Translations under genes and position numbers: made by a program
The notes under the pieces: model-generated
The model's input: the letters and a program-made list of their open reading frames with translations, nothing else
The model's database searches: none
What the model was told of the DNA's origin: nothing
Part shown: piece by piece, positions 41,022 to 52,400 of the stretch
Numbering within the stretch: the first letter of the stretch is position 1
Layout: the number at the start of each line of letters is the position of its first letter
From: Croceivirga radicis
GTDB taxonomy: Bacteria > Bacteroidota > Bacteroidia > Flavobacteriales > Flavobacteriaceae
Assembly: GCF_002072105.2 (NCBI RefSeq)
Contig: NZ_MTBC01000009.1
Span: 1-64,000 of the forward strand
Length of the DNA stretch: 64,000 bases
Direction of reading: 5' to 3'

Positions 41022-42452
41022 TTACTTAACGTCCCACCAAAGCTTTGTTGTTAGTGCATCTTCACCTTGGTTAGCCACGGCACCTGCTACGTTGTCTGCA
41101 TTCAATGACTTTTCATCATTAGTATAGCCATAACGTGTAGGGATGCTATTAACCCCTGGTTGTGGGTCTATAGCTAAAGATAAATTTGCGGGAATATCCG
41201 ATCTTCTCCACTCAGACCAAGTTTCATAACCTTGTAAGAAGGTACTTGCCCATAATTGCTCAGCAATGGATTGATATCCGTTATACGAAGGAGTAAAAGA
41301 ACCTGCATCCAAACCATTCTGTTCTAAGGAAGCATCTATACCTGCTTGAAAGTAGGTTGCGGCATCTCCGCTAGCTCCAAATCTTTCTATGGCTTCTGCA
41401 ATTAATAAATTTACTTGGGCTGCCGTCATTAAAAATAATGGAGCGTCTGCGGCCATGTAGGCGTCTCCAATTTCTGATACAACACCGGCACCAAATCCAG
41501 ATATACCTGGGTTAATATATCCTGCAGGTTTACCAACGTACTCACCATTTGCGTTTTCTTTGGCATACACTGCTAATCTTGGGTCGCTTTGGCCTTTCAT
41601 AAATTCAACCAAAGCTTCTCCCATACACCACTCTGCCTGACGACCGTTTTGTACTATACCATAATAAGGATTGGCATTAGGAGCGTTTTCTGTTTCAAAA
41701 GCAATAAAAGCGTTGTCATCATTTGATGTGATTAGATTGCCAGAGCTAATCAAAGATTGTACTTCAGAAGAATTAAATAGAGAAGTGTCAGAAATTCTCA
41801 TTAAAGCTCTAAACTTAACCGATGTGGCAAATTTTAACCACTTATCAAGGTCACCACCGTACATTAAATCTTGAGAGCTACTTAACGCACCCTCACCAGT
41901 GGCAAACTTTGCAATAGCTTCGTCTAACATGGAGAATATTCCCTGATAAACTGCTTCCTGGCTATCATAAGCAGGTGTAAAATTACCATCGCTCAAACCT
42001 GCATTGGCCTCAGACATTGGAATGTCTCCAAAAGAATCTGTCAAATATTGTAAAGCCATTGCCTTTAAGGTAAGCGCTGCTCCTTGTATAGCAGGGTTTT
42101 CTGCTTCCCCACCTAACTTATACATTTCATCAGCTTCAGCAATAACGTTTACGTACATGGTGTTCCAAAACGTATTGATTGCTCCAAGTCTTGGATAATA
42201 ACGATCTGCATCGTTATAAATAGGCTTAGAAATATGCTGTGGCCATGTTGCCGCACATTCACCAGAAACAAAGTAATCATACACTTCGTTTACAAGAGAA
42301 CGCTCAATAAATCCCAATTGTAAGTCTGCAGAAATTTCTGTTGGCTTATCTGGGTCTGTGTTTATTTCTTCAAAATTACTATCACATCCTGTTATTAACA
42401 TAGTAAGGCCTAAAGGCAAACAGATGGATAAAGTTTTATATATATTTTTCAT
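41022..42452 (-). CDS. SusD/RagB-family outer-membrane lipoprotein
   Basis: The 476 residues have a lipoprotein signal (LGLTMLITGC). The start FEEINTDPDKPTEI and the TPR-like helical region (ALTLKAMALQYLTDSFGDIP) are of the SusD-like_2 subgroup, with WSEWRRSDIP near the end. It captures a nutrient on the cell surface for its SusC partner, encoded 12 bp upstream. The ligand is unknown; no glycoside hydrolase or peptidase gene is adjacent. Confidence 0.92.
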   Translation of the reverse strand: MKNIYKTLSICLPLGLTMLITGCDSNFEEINTDPDKPTEISADLQLGFIERSLVNEVYDYFVSGECAATWPQHISKPIYNDADRYYPRLGAINTFWNTMYVNVIAEADEMYKLGGEAENPAIQGAALTLKAMALQYLTDSFGDIPMSEANAGLSDGNFTPAYDSQEAVYQGIFSMLDEAIAKFATGEGALSSSQDLMYGGDLDKWLKFATSVKFRALMRISDTSLFNSSEVQSLISSGNLITSNDDNAFIAFETENAPNANPYYGIVQNGRQAEWCMGEALVEFMKGQSDPRLAVYAKENANGEYVGKPAGYINPGISGFGAGVVSEIGDAYMAADAPLFLMTAAQVNLLIAEAIERFGASGDAATYFQAGIDASLEQNGLDAGSFTPSYNGYQSIAEQLWASTFLQGYETWSEWRRSDIPANLSLAIDPQPGVNSIPTRYGYTNDEKSLNADNVAGAVANQGEDALTTKLWWDVK

Positions 42453-42464
42453 TTAATGTAATGT

Positions 42465-45400
42465 TTAGAAGTTAACATTTAAGCTTACACCAATTGTTCT
42501 TGTTGCAGGAGTTTGAGCATATTCTAATCCCTGCTGACCAATTTGAGTTCCAAAAGCTGTTTCTGGATCAATGTGTGGTGCTTTTCTGTATAACACGGCT
42601 AGGTTACGAATGTTAACCCCAAGATTAACAGACTGTACGCCTATGTTTTCGAAAAACTGTCTTGGAATATCATAGCTTAAAGAAAGCTCTCTCCACTTTA
42701 CAAATGTTGCATCGTAAACTGAAGATTCTGCTATGTTTTGATTAAATGCAGAAGAATAATAATCTATTGCAGGAACAACTACGTTGTTAGGTACAAAACC
42801 ACCTGCACCATCAGACATTACACCGTCTCCAATAATACCAGATTCTCTACCAATTACCGTTTCTTCTAAGATACCGGATAGCATACCCCAAGTATTGGTT
42901 TGAGAGTAAACTTCTCCACCAATTTTAGCATCAAATAACGTACGGAACCTAAATCCTTTGAAAGAGGCGTTTATACCAACACCACCTACCCAGTCTGGTT
43001 GAGAGTTTCCTAAAATTTTATTGTCTCCAATAACAGGAAGACCATTTTCATAAATAATTTTACCAGACGCCTCGTCACGAGCAAATGCTGGACCAAAAAT
43101 AGCTCCAATAGACTCTCCGTTTCTAGCTTGTGTATTTACGTTCCATAAACCACCGGCAGAAAGGTTAATAACACCAGAACCTTCAATGTCTGAAACCTCA
43201 TTTACGTTTTTAGCAAAGTTGATGTCCACACCAAGATTTAAACCATTGTCTTTAGCACTTCTTAAAATGTCTATGCCCAAAAATGCCTCTACACCTTCGT
43301 TGGTAATGGTGGCTGCATTTTTCCATGTACTGGTAAAACCAGATGATGAAGAAACGTCTAATGGCATAATTACATCTTCGTTTTTCTTGTTGTAATAGGT
43401 TAAATTAAGATTAACCCTATTTTGAAACAATCTTGTTTCAATACCCGCTTCAATTGCTGTTTCCGTTTGTGCTTTAATATCGCTGTTCCAAGCGGTATTA
43501 GGAACAAAAGCTGTAGGTGTACTGCCGTTAAGTGGGTTTCCAGACAATTCATAGACTGGGTTTACACTATATGCACTTAATGGACCTGCACTACCAGTTT
43601 GTGCCCAAGAAGCTCTTAATTTTAAGAAATTTAATTGCTGAGATTCTATGTTAAGAATATCATGTGCCAATACACTAGTTGAAACTGCAGGGTAGAAAAT
43701 ACTATTGTTCTGGATTGGTAATACACTAGCCCAGTCATTTCTACCAGAAAAGTTTAAGTAAATGTTATCGTTATAGCTTAAAGAACCTGTACCATATAAA
43801 CTGTTGATACGTTGTTGGCTGCTATCATCTGACAATACAGGTGCGCCATCTGAGTTAGCTAGGTTAAATAGGTTGTCTATTACTAAGTTTTGGGCTATAC
43901 CTCCAAAATAAGAATATTTGTTTACCATTATTTGACCACCAACCAAAAGGTTTAGTTTCCATTGGTCATCCGCACCATACCTGTCATCATAAGAAAACAT
44001 AGCTTGTGAGTTAACCTCATATCTATTTCTTTCTTCTAATTGGTAGTAACCATTTCTAAAATCTACAGTACCGTACTTGAATTGTTTTTCTCTAGTATCA
44101 TCAAAATAATCGATGGCAGTACTAACGTCAAATCTGAATTTATCGTTGAATTGGTGACCAATATTGGCGGTTGCTATAAAGCGGTTACGCTCCCAAGGAT
44201 TTAAGTTATTGTCCAGTGCCCAAAAAGGGTTGTTGTTATATCTTAAGTTCCAGTTAAGCGGAGTAAGTCTTTCTCTACCGTCGTCCACGGTATTGATTAA
44301 AGGCAAATTTCTCCAATCTTTTAAAAGAGACCAGTCTACCTGTCTAGCAGACCATACTAACTGTCCCACCTGATTGGATACCTCACCGTATCCAACACCA
44401 TTTCTTTGGTCAGACGTACTTTTAGTGTAACGCGCACTAAAACCAGCGCTCCATTTTTCATTTAAATCGAAAGAAACATTACCTGCAATGTTATATTTTT
44501 TTAGATCTGTATTGTAAACAATACCTGTGGCATCTGTTAAACCAAGGGATAGGCGATAAGAAGTAGATTCTGTACCACCAGATAGTGCAACGGTGTTATC
44601 CGTAGATAATCCGGTTTGGTAAAAATTGTCTACAACGCTATTTGGGTAAGATACCCATGGTAGTGGTTGTGGGTTATCTGGGTTTTGAATGTAAGATCCA
44701 AATTGTACAAATTCTAAACCTGCATCTAATCTAGGTCCCCAGCTTTCGTCAGTACCACCATCACCACCAGCTAAACCTTCATCATAACCAAAACCATCTA
44801 TAAAATGAAACAAATCTGGACTGTGTCCTTGACCGTATTCATTTTGGTAATCTGGGAATATGTAAGGGTTAGAGAAAGAAACTGTGCTATTGATACTTAT
44901 ACCTAAAGCTTTACCTTTTTTTCCGGTTTTTGTGGTAATAACCAATACCCCGTTTGTACCACGCATTCCATAAAGTGCAGTAGCTTCACCACCTTTAAGA
45001 ACGTTTATGCTTTCAATGTCTTGTGGATTAATATCTGCCAGGCCGTTTGGAACATCTGTACCAGCATTTCCACCATTGTAAGTGTTGTTGTCTACAACGG
45101 CACCATCTACAACAATTAAAGGCTGTGAGTTACCAAAAATAGTAGAGACACCTCTTACCGTAATTCTTGAAGAAGAACCTATATCTCCTGAAGATTGCGT
45201 AATGTTTACACCTGCAATTTTACCAGAAAGTGCGTTAACAACGTTAGTAGTAGGTACATCTGCAATACTTTCGCTTTCTAGTTGTTGAGAAGAATATCCT
45301 AAAGACTTTTCTTCTCTAGAAATACCCAAAGCCGTTACCACAACTTCATCCAAGGCTTGTGCATCTTCTTGCATGGCCAAATTTATTGTGGTATTGGCAC

Positions 45401-45653
45401 CAACAGTTCTAGTTGCATCCGTCATACCTATATAGGTATAAACCAATACATCGCCATTGCTGGCTGTTATGGTGTAATTACCATCAAAATCGGTTTGGGT
45501 ACCATTGGTGGTCCCTTTAACCATAATGTTTACTCCAGGTAATGGTAGGCCATCTTGGTCCGTCACTGTACCTGAAATTGCTTGCTGCGCAAAAGATAGA
45601 TGCACAGTAAACGCCGTGAGGAGCGTCAAAATAAATTTCAATTTTGTTCTCAT
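42465..45653 (-). CDS. SusC/RagA-family TonB-linked outer-membrane protein
   Basis: The 1062 residues run in the SusC order: signal peptide ending SFAQ, CarboxypepD_reg-like domain (SGTVTDQDGLPLPGVNIMVK, about 27-105), and plug with the diagnostic LDEVVVTALG and INVLKGGEATALYGMRGTNG. A large barrel follows, with the C-terminal VSLNVNF. It forms the TonB-driven channel capped by the SusD-like lipoprotein encoded next. Confidence 0.96.
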   Translation of the reverse strand: MRTKLKFILTLLTAFTVHLSFAQQAISGTVTDQDGLPLPGVNIMVKGTTNGTQTDFDGNYTITASNGDVLVYTYIGMTDATRTVGANTTINLAMQEDAQALDEVVVTALGISREEKSLGYSSQQLESESIADVPTTNVVNALSGKIAGVNITQSSGDIGSSSRITVRGVSTIFGNSQPLIVVDGAVVDNNTYNGGNAGTDVPNGLADINPQDIESINVLKGGEATALYGMRGTNGVLVITTKTGKKGKALGISINSTVSFSNPYIFPDYQNEYGQGHSPDLFHFIDGFGYDEGLAGGDGGTDESWGPRLDAGLEFVQFGSYIQNPDNPQPLPWVSYPNSVVDNFYQTGLSTDNTVALSGGTESTSYRLSLGLTDATGIVYNTDLKKYNIAGNVSFDLNEKWSAGFSARYTKSTSDQRNGVGYGEVSNQVGQLVWSARQVDWSLLKDWRNLPLINTVDDGRERLTPLNWNLRYNNNPFWALDNNLNPWERNRFIATANIGHQFNDKFRFDVSTAIDYFDDTREKQFKYGTVDFRNGYYQLEERNRYEVNSQAMFSYDDRYGADDQWKLNLLVGGQIMVNKYSYFGGIAQNLVIDNLFNLANSDGAPVLSDDSSQQRINSLYGTGSLSYNDNIYLNFSGRNDWASVLPIQNNSIFYPAVSTSVLAHDILNIESQQLNFLKLRASWAQTGSAGPLSAYSVNPVYELSGNPLNGSTPTAFVPNTAWNSDIKAQTETAIEAGIETRLFQNRVNLNLTYYNKKNEDVIMPLDVSSSSGFTSTWKNAATITNEGVEAFLGIDILRSAKDNGLNLGVDINFAKNVNEVSDIEGSGVINLSAGGLWNVNTQARNGESIGAIFGPAFARDEASGKIIYENGLPVIGDNKILGNSQPDWVGGVGINASFKGFRFRTLFDAKIGGEVYSQTNTWGMLSGILEETVIGRESGIIGDGVMSDGAGGFVPNNVVVPAIDYYSSAFNQNIAESSVYDATFVKWRELSLSYDIPRQFFENIGVQSVNLGVNIRNLAVLYRKAPHIDPETAFGTQIGQQGLEYAQTPATRTIGVSLNVNF

Positions 45654-45709
45654 CTAGATCATTTTGAGTTTGAGTTAGAAATATTAATGAGATATTGAAA
45701 TGAATAAAA

Positions 45710-45798
45710 AAGGACCCGCCTTCATTTATTTGTGATAGCTAATTCAATAATTAAATGAAAATCAAAACCAATAATGTTTTTGAAAAGGCGAAGTCCTT
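45710..45798. repeat. Inverted repeat in the susC leader
   Basis: AAGGACCCGCCTT (45710-45722) and AAGGCGAAGTCCTT (45785-45798) are inverted copies with a small internal mismatch, 62 bp apart. They lie 57-145 bp before the susC-type start, so if transcribed they would form a long stem-loop in the leader RNA. Attenuation or RNA stability control is possible. The rest of the 341-bp gap holds the TTTCCGA repeats and no gene. Confidence 0.45.
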
Positions 45799-45861
45799 AG
45801 TTAAAGTATTTCTAATATCTGTTTGGATCAAAAGAACTAGATTAAACAGTAAAATGGGTAT

Positions 45862-45888
45862 TTTCCGACCTAAGTGAACGGTTTCCGA
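45862..45888. promoter_or_regulatory. TTTCCGA direct repeats 20 bp apart (candidate AraC-type site)
   Basis: TTTCCGA occurs at 45862-45868 and again at 45882-45888, in the same orientation and exactly two helical turns apart. AraC-family proteins typically bind direct half-sites with this phasing, and a membrane AraC-type regulator gene ends about 105 bp away. They are placed upstream of the SusC/SusD genes. Confidence 0.45.
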
Positions 45889-45994
45889 TACATATTAACC
45901 TTTACTGTTGCATTTAAGTTACTGTAAATAAATAGATTAATAGCTAATTGTGATTTTGGCAAAAAATAAAGGAAAAATTAATAAATCCTTAATA

Positions 45995-47212
45995 CTATAG
46001 TGTTTTGTGGTATTCTAAAGGAGTTTTGTTTAACCTTTTTTTAAAGGCTTTGTAAAAAGATACCTTATTGTTAAAACCTACCTGGAAGACAATATCGCTA
46101 ATTACTATATCTTGATTTATTTTGTTCTCTAGCATTGTTTTGGCATAGCTGATTCGGTAGTCGTTTACAAACTCATAAAAATTCTTATTAAAGTTTTCAT
46201 TGATTACCTGAGATATGCTGTACCTGTCCGTATCTAGTTTTTCTGCTAGGGTTTGAAGGTTAAGATTAGAATCCAAGTAAAGTTTTTCTACCTCCATAGA
46301 CGTTATAAGTCTTGTTTTTAAATCTATGGCCATGTCTTTGGTCAATGGGCTATTCTTATATTTTGTTACTTGTGAACCTACTTTGTTATCCAAAACATGG
46401 GAAGCATTCATAAAAAGTTGGCCAATTAGCAGAATGAGAAAGCAACTTAAAAACAAAGAGGCAATAAGATTAATAGTTATAGCATAGTTTAGGTTGTATT
46501 GTAATTCCGCTTTTAGGCTTAAAAATATCCAGATGATAAATAGCGTACCAATAAGTGCAAGTAAAAGCTTAATGTCTTTTCTTTCAATCTGTATTCTAAG
46601 ACGAAAAAAATTGTAAATCAGCAATCCTAAATAAATTGCAACATACAGGGATCGCAGCCAAACATTGTTTAAAACTGATGTTATTTCTTGGGTTATATAG
46701 CTTTCTCTTGCCAACAGTACCCAACTAAAACCCATTAATGCAATCAAAAAAGGAATAAAATGTAATAGGCAAAATTTGGATTTACAATTGATTTGCTTGT
46801 AAAACCTTCTATTAATATAGAGAAATAGAAGTGGTGTAAAACCTAAAATATTTACTCTGAAAAAAGGTATTCTTGGATTGTAGGCTATACCATCCCAAGA
46901 AAACATAAATAACTCTAAAACTATACTGGCGCAACTTAAAAGTACAAGACTTAAGAAGATTGTTGTGTCTTCTTTTGACTTAAAATATTTTACCAATAAC
47001 CAAATGCCAAAAGCAAATCCATTTAAAGCGCAAACTAAAAAAAAGTAGTTTAACACATCTGTTGCCAATGCATTACCATCAATTTTTATACTGGGACTAC
47101 CGTATGGGTTTGTGTTGAGTGTTGTTAGTAAACATGTAGTGGTTTTTAATTCTATCTCAAATATGGGAAATAGCAATTGATAGAAAACTTTTAAAAAAAG
47201 TTCCATTTTCAT
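45995..47212 (-). CDS. Membrane-bound AraC-family regulator
   Basis: The 405 residues have seven hydrophobic segments between about residues 55 and 270. The C-terminal AraC HTH pair follows (NLQTLAEKLDTDRYSISQVI, then ISDIVFQVGFNNKVSFYKAFK, ending TPLEYHKTL). This 7TM-plus-AraC architecture is common in Bacteroidota and suggests an envelope signal passed to a membrane-tethered DNA-binding domain. It precedes the SusC/SusD locus on the same strand and is its likely regulator. Confidence 0.9.
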   Translation of the reverse strand: MKMELFLKVFYQLLFPIFEIELKTTTCLLTTLNTNPYGSPSIKIDGNALATDVLNYFFLVCALNGFAFGIWLLVKYFKSKEDTTIFLSLVLLSCASIVLELFMFSWDGIAYNPRIPFFRVNILGFTPLLFLYINRRFYKQINCKSKFCLLHFIPFLIALMGFSWVLLARESYITQEITSVLNNVWLRSLYVAIYLGLLIYNFFRLRIQIERKDIKLLLALIGTLFIIWIFLSLKAELQYNLNYAITINLIASLFLSCFLILLIGQLFMNASHVLDNKVGSQVTKYKNSPLTKDMAIDLKTRLITSMEVEKLYLDSNLNLQTLAEKLDTDRYSISQVINENFNKNFYEFVNDYRISYAKTMLENKINQDIVISDIVFQVGFNNKVSFYKAFKKRLNKTPLEYHKTL

Positions 47213-47429
47213 TTTATTGATTAGCCGTTGAGCCGCAAATGTAGATTTTTTTGATTATTAAAATTCTTTTGTTTTTTTTAAGAATTGTTAATAATGAGTT
47301 AATGTTGTCCGTAAAATTTAATAATTATTAAAGATATTGTGTTTTAATTGAGAATAATATATAAATATTGAAACTGAACAAAACATATGTTTTCAACAGA
47401 ATAGATTAACTTGCCGTTTTATTAGAAAA

Positions 47430-48206
47430 TTGCTCAATTACAATACATATATAAAGTCTAACAATACACCCTGGGTTACGTTTGTACATGGTGCTGGCGG
47501 AAGCTCTACTATATGGTATAAACAAATTAAAGATTTTAAGAAACACTTTAATGTTTTGCTTATAGATCTAAGAGGGCATGGTAGGTCTAAATTTCATCTA
47601 ACGGAAGCGTTTAAGGAAAAATATACTTTTGAAGTTATCACAGATGATATTCTTGAGGTATTAGACCATCTAAAAATCCAGAAATCACACTTTGTAGGTA
47701 TATCATTAGGTACAATATTAATAAGGAACATAGCAGAAAAACAACCGCATAGAATAGATAAGATGGTTTTGGGTGGAGCCGTCATGAAACTTAATTTTAG
47801 AAGTCAGTTTTTAATGAAAATGGGGGTTTTACTAAAATCCGTTGTGCCTTATATATGGTTGTACAAGTTTTTTGCCTTTGTTATTATGCCAAATAAAAAC
47901 CATAAGGAGTCTAGAAACCTTTTTGTAAAAGAAGCCAAAAAATTATATCAAAAAGAGTTTATTAGATGGTTCAAATTAACCTCTGAAGTAAATCCGTTGC
48001 TCAAATGGTTTAGAACAGTAGATGTTAATCTACCAACTTTTTATGTTATGGGAGAAGAAGATTATCTTTTTTTACCTGCTGTTAAGAAAATGGTTGCACA
48101 GCATAAGCAAACAAAATTAGAAGTTTTTCAAGAAACAGGGCATGTGGTGAATATAGAAAGACCAGAAAAGTTTAATCAGGTTGTTTTGGCTTACTTAACA
48201 ACATAA
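47430..48206 (+). CDS. Alpha/beta hydrolase
   Basis: The 258 residues start at TTG 47430. The oxyanion segment is TFVHGAGGSSTIW, LIDLRGHGRS follows, the nucleophile elbow is GISLG (Ser92), the acid is in MGEEDYL, and the histidine in ETGHVVNIE. It is probably a cytosolic esterase or lactonase of unknown substrate. It is divergent from the AraC-type regulator, with 217 AT-rich bases between the starts. Confidence 0.9.
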   Translation: MLNYNTYIKSNNTPWVTFVHGAGGSSTIWYKQIKDFKKHFNVLLIDLRGHGRSKFHLTEAFKEKYTFEVITDDILEVLDHLKIQKSHFVGISLGTILIRNIAEKQPHRIDKMVLGGAVMKLNFRSQFLMKMGVLLKSVVPYIWLYKFFAFVIMPNKNHKESRNLFVKEAKKLYQKEFIRWFKLTSEVNPLLKWFRTVDVNLPTFYVMGEEDYLFLPAVKKMVAQHKQTKLEVFQETGHVVNIERPEKFNQVVLAYLTT

Positions 48207-48211
48207 AAACA

Positions 48212-48238
48212 AAAAACCGGTGTATTACACCGGTTTTT
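48212..48238 (+). terminator. Terminator after the alpha/beta hydrolase gene
   Basis: AAAAACCGGTGT-att-ACACCGGTTTTT is a strong stem with T-tract, 6 bp after the stop codon. The rest of the gap up to 48427 shows nothing further. Confidence 0.9.
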
Positions 48239-48427
48239 AAACTAACTAACTCAAAAAAATGCTAACTCAAATAACTCGAGACAAAATTCAATTTTCTATT
48301 ACGGTTTAAGGTTAATTAAACTTTAGTAATATGTTATAATTGTTTTGTCTAATAAAGTAACGCATTAATTTGATTTATATTGTTGATTATCAGTATAATT
48401 TTGGGTAAAAAATAAGATTTTTTAGAC

Positions 48428-49276
48428 TTAAGTAAAAATCACGGTCTTATTGTTGTATACCATTGTCTTGTGCTTAAGATGCAACTTAACCGCTCTTGCC
48501 AAAACAATTTTTTCCAAATCTCTACCTTTAGCTATAAAATCTTTTATGGTATGGGTGTGGGAAACCGGTACTACGTCCTGTTCTATTATAGGACCAGCAT
48601 CTAATTCTTCGGTTACGTAATGGCTTGTTGCCCCAATAATTTTAACCCCTCTTTTAAAAGCGGCATGGTACGGTTTGGCACCTGCAAAGGCAGGCAGAAA
48701 AGAGTGGTGTATATTTATAATTTTGTTAGGATATTGTGCAATTACTGTACTACTAACAATTTGCATATATCTGGCCAAAACAATAAAATCAACTTTATGT
48801 TCTTTTAAGAGTTTTAATTGTTCCGCCTCTGCTTCTTCTCTATTTTCTTTAGAAAAAGGAACATGGTAAAATGGAATGCCAAATTGTTCTGCTATAAACC
48901 CTAAATCTTTATGGTTGCTTAGAATAAAAGGAATTTCAGCTTCTAATTCGCCAGAATGGTATCTACTCAACAAATCATACAGGCAATGATTGTACTTAGA
49001 AACAAACAAAGCCATTCTAGGTTTTATTTTCTTTAAATGGCTCTGCCACTTCATATTAAAACGGGGAGCTAGGGTGTCTTTAAATTCAGAATCAAAAAGT
49101 TGCTGTGTATATCCGTTTTCAAATTCAGCTTCTAATCGCATAAAAAAAATTGCTGCTTGTTTATCTACGTGTTGGTCCAAATAAACCACGTTGCCTCCTT
49201 TTTCATGAAGAAAATTGGTAACGGCACTGATGATGCCCTTTTGGTCTGGACAATGAATAAGTACGGTTAAATTCAT
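48428..49276 (-). CDS. purU: Formyltetrahydrofolate deformylase
   Basis: The 282 residues have an N-terminal ACT domain (about 3-80, LIHCPDQKGIISAVTNFLHE) and a formyltransferase-fold domain with INIHHSFLPAFAGAKPYHAA, GATSHYVTEELDAGPIIEQD. It hydrolyses 10-formyl-THF to formate and THF, balancing one-carbon units. It is a single gene divergent from the IcmF gene, with 134 bp between. Confidence 0.94.
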   Translation of the reverse strand: MNLTVLIHCPDQKGIISAVTNFLHEKGGNVVYLDQHVDKQAAIFFMRLEAEFENGYTQQLFDSEFKDTLAPRFNMKWQSHLKKIKPRMALFVSKYNHCLYDLLSRYHSGELEAEIPFILSNHKDLGFIAEQFGIPFYHVPFSKENREEAEAEQLKLLKEHKVDFIVLARYMQIVSSTVIAQYPNKIINIHHSFLPAFAGAKPYHAAFKRGVKIIGATSHYVTEELDAGPIIEQDVVPVSHTHTIKDFIAKGRDLEKIVLARAVKLHLKHKTMVYNNKTVIFT

Positions 49277-49410
49277 TCTTTTTCTGAATAAAATTGCGGT
49301 ATTCTAAAAACGAAGCCGCATATTTAAATGATTATTGGATATATTTGAATAAAATTGGCGTTAAATTGAATTTATCGTAAATCAATAGCCAGCCTATTTA
49401 TTCTTAAATT

Positions 49411-52400
49411 ATGGAGCAAATTACGGCATATTCGCCCAACAATAAAATTAGAATTGTTACAGCTGCCTCTTTATTCGATGGCCATGATGCGGCCATCAAT
49501 ATCATGAGAAGAATTATACAGGCAACCGGGGTAGAAGTTATCCATTTAGGCCATGATCGCAGTGTAGAAGAAGTGGTTAATTGTGCAATACAAGAAGATG
49601 CACATGCTATAGCAATGACCTCTTACCAAGGTGGCCATAATGAGTATTTTAAATACATGTTTGATCTGTTGCAAGAAAAAGGTGCTGGTCATATTAAAAT
49701 CTTTGGGGGCGGTGGAGGCGTTATTCTTCCAGAAGAGATTAAAGATTTGATGGATTATGGTATAACGCGTATCTATTCCCCAGATGATGGTAGGCAGCTA
49801 GGTTTACAGGGAATGATAAACGATTTGGTTCAAAAATCAGACTTTTCGGTACCAGATTTGACCATTCAACAGACAACGGAACTAGCCCAAAGGTTAAAAG
49901 ACAAAGATGTTAATGTTATAGCTCGTTTAATATCATTGGCAGAAAACAGACCAGATGCTTTTGAAGCTGTTTTTTCCAAAAGCATGATTAAAGAAGAGGT
50001 TCCGGTTCTTGGAATTACGGGAACGGGTGGTGCGGGTAAGTCTAGTTTGGTAGATGAACTTATTAGAAGATTTCTCTTGAATAATACCAATAAACAAATA
50101 ACTATAATTTCTGTTGATCCCTCCAAGAAGAAAACGGGTGGGGCACTATTGGGAGACCGTATTCGAATGAATGCGATTAATAGTAATAGGATTTATATGC
50201 GTTCCTTGGCTACAAGGCAAGCCAATTTGGCGTTGTCCAAACACGTAGATGATGCTATTCAGGTACTAAAGGCTGCAGCGTACGATTTAATAATTTTAGA
50301 AACTTCTGGTATTGGGCAATCAGATACCGAAATTTTAGATCATAGCGATGTATCCCTTTATGTAATGACACCGGAATTTGGGGCGGCAACACAATTAGAA
50401 AAAATTGACATGTTAGACTTTGCCAACATTGTTGCCATAAACAAATTTGACAAAAGAGGAGCTAAAGATGCCTTGAGAGATGTGCGCAAACAATACATGC
50501 GAAATCAAAATCTTTGGGATATTAACCAAGAAGACCTGCCCATTTTTGGAACCATAGCTTCGCAGTTTAATGACACGGGAATGAATAGGTTGTACTTAGC
50601 TGTCCTAGAACTGCTAAATACTAGGACCAGTGCAGAATTTAACGTACCGGATTCATTATCGGTATCAGATTCAGAAAAACGTTTTATTATTCCACCTGCA
50701 CGTGGGCGATACCTTTCTGAAATTGCGGAAAACAGCAGACAGCAAGATGATACAGCAACTTATCAATCTAATATAGCCCAACGGCTTTACGGTTTGTATA
50801 CTACTATTATTGGATTAACTAAGCAGGCTAATAATACAGAATCTTTTATAGAGCTATCTGGACTGCAAAAGGAAGCATTAGAGCAAGCGGTAACTTTAGA
50901 AAACGAAGAATTATTACAGCTCTTAATTGCAGAATTTGATAAGGTTTTGATGGATTTGCATCCTAGAAATTGGCAGTGGATATGTGATTGGGAAACAACA
51001 AAACAGAAATATGCCGGTCCTGAGTTTGTTTTTAAGGTAAGAGATAAGGAAATAAAAATGGAAACGCATACCACCTCTTTGTCCCATAACCAGATTCCAA
51101 AGATAGCGTTGCCAAAATACAGGGCCTGGGGAGATTTACTGTTATGGAAATATAAAGAAAACATGCCAGGAAGTTTCCCGTATACTGCAGGTATATACCC
51201 TTTTAAACGAAAGGGTGAAGACCCTACCCGTATGTTTGCTGGTGAGGGTGGGCCAGAACGAACCAACAGGCGTTTTCATTATGTAAGTCAAGAAATGCCG
51301 GCCAAAAGATTATCTACTGCTTTTGATTCTGTAACCCTATATGGTAATGACCCGGACTATAGGCCAGATATTTATGGTAAAATTGGTAATGCTGGTGTTT
51401 CTATTTGTTGTTTGGACGATGCTAAAAAGTTGTATTCTGGTTTTGATCTAAGTAACCCCTTAACATCTGTGAGTATGACAATAAACGGTCCCGCACCAAT
51501 GTTGTTAGGTTACTTTTTAAATGCTGCTATAGACCAAAATTGTGAAAAGTACATTAAAGAGAAGGGCTTAGAACAGCAAGTAAAAGCTAAAATAGCCGCC
51601 CTATATAAAGACAAAGGAACCAAAATACCAACTTATCAAGGAGATTTGCCCAATGGTAATGATGGTTTGGGGTTAATGCTTTTAGGGGTAACTGGGGATA
51701 TGGTATTACCAAAAGATGTTTATGAAACAATAAAGACAGCTACTCTTAAACAGGTACGGGGCACGGTGCAAGCAGATATTTTGAAAGAAGACCAAGCGCA
51801 AAATACTTGTATTTTTTCTACGGAATTCGCTATCCGGTTAATGGGAGATGTCCAGGAATATTTTATTGCTAAAGCAGTACGTAATTTTTATTCTGTATCC
51901 ATATCTGGTTACCATATTGCAGAAGCAGGAGCTAATCCAATTTCACAATTGGCATTTACATTGTCTAATGGCTTTACTTATGTGGAATATTATTTAAGTA
52001 GGGGCATGGATATAGATAAATTTGGCCCTAATCTTTCTTTTTTCTTTTCTAATGGAATAGATCCGGAATATGCTGTAATTGGTAGGGTTGCAAGGCGTAT
52101 TTGGGCCAAGGCAATGAGAGAAAAATACGGAGCTGGTCCACGTGCTCAGATGTTAAAGTATCACATACAAACATCGGGTAGGAGCCTGCACGCCCAAGAA
52201 ATTGATTTTAATGATATAAGAACCACCTTGCAAGCTTTATATGCTATTTATGATAACTGTAATTCGCTGCATACCAACGCTTATGACGAGGCAATAACAA
52301 CACCTACAGAAGAATCTGTACGTAGGGCCATGGCCATACAGTTAATTATTAATAAAGAATTAGGTTTGGCTAAAAACGAAAATCCATTACAAGGTTCTTT

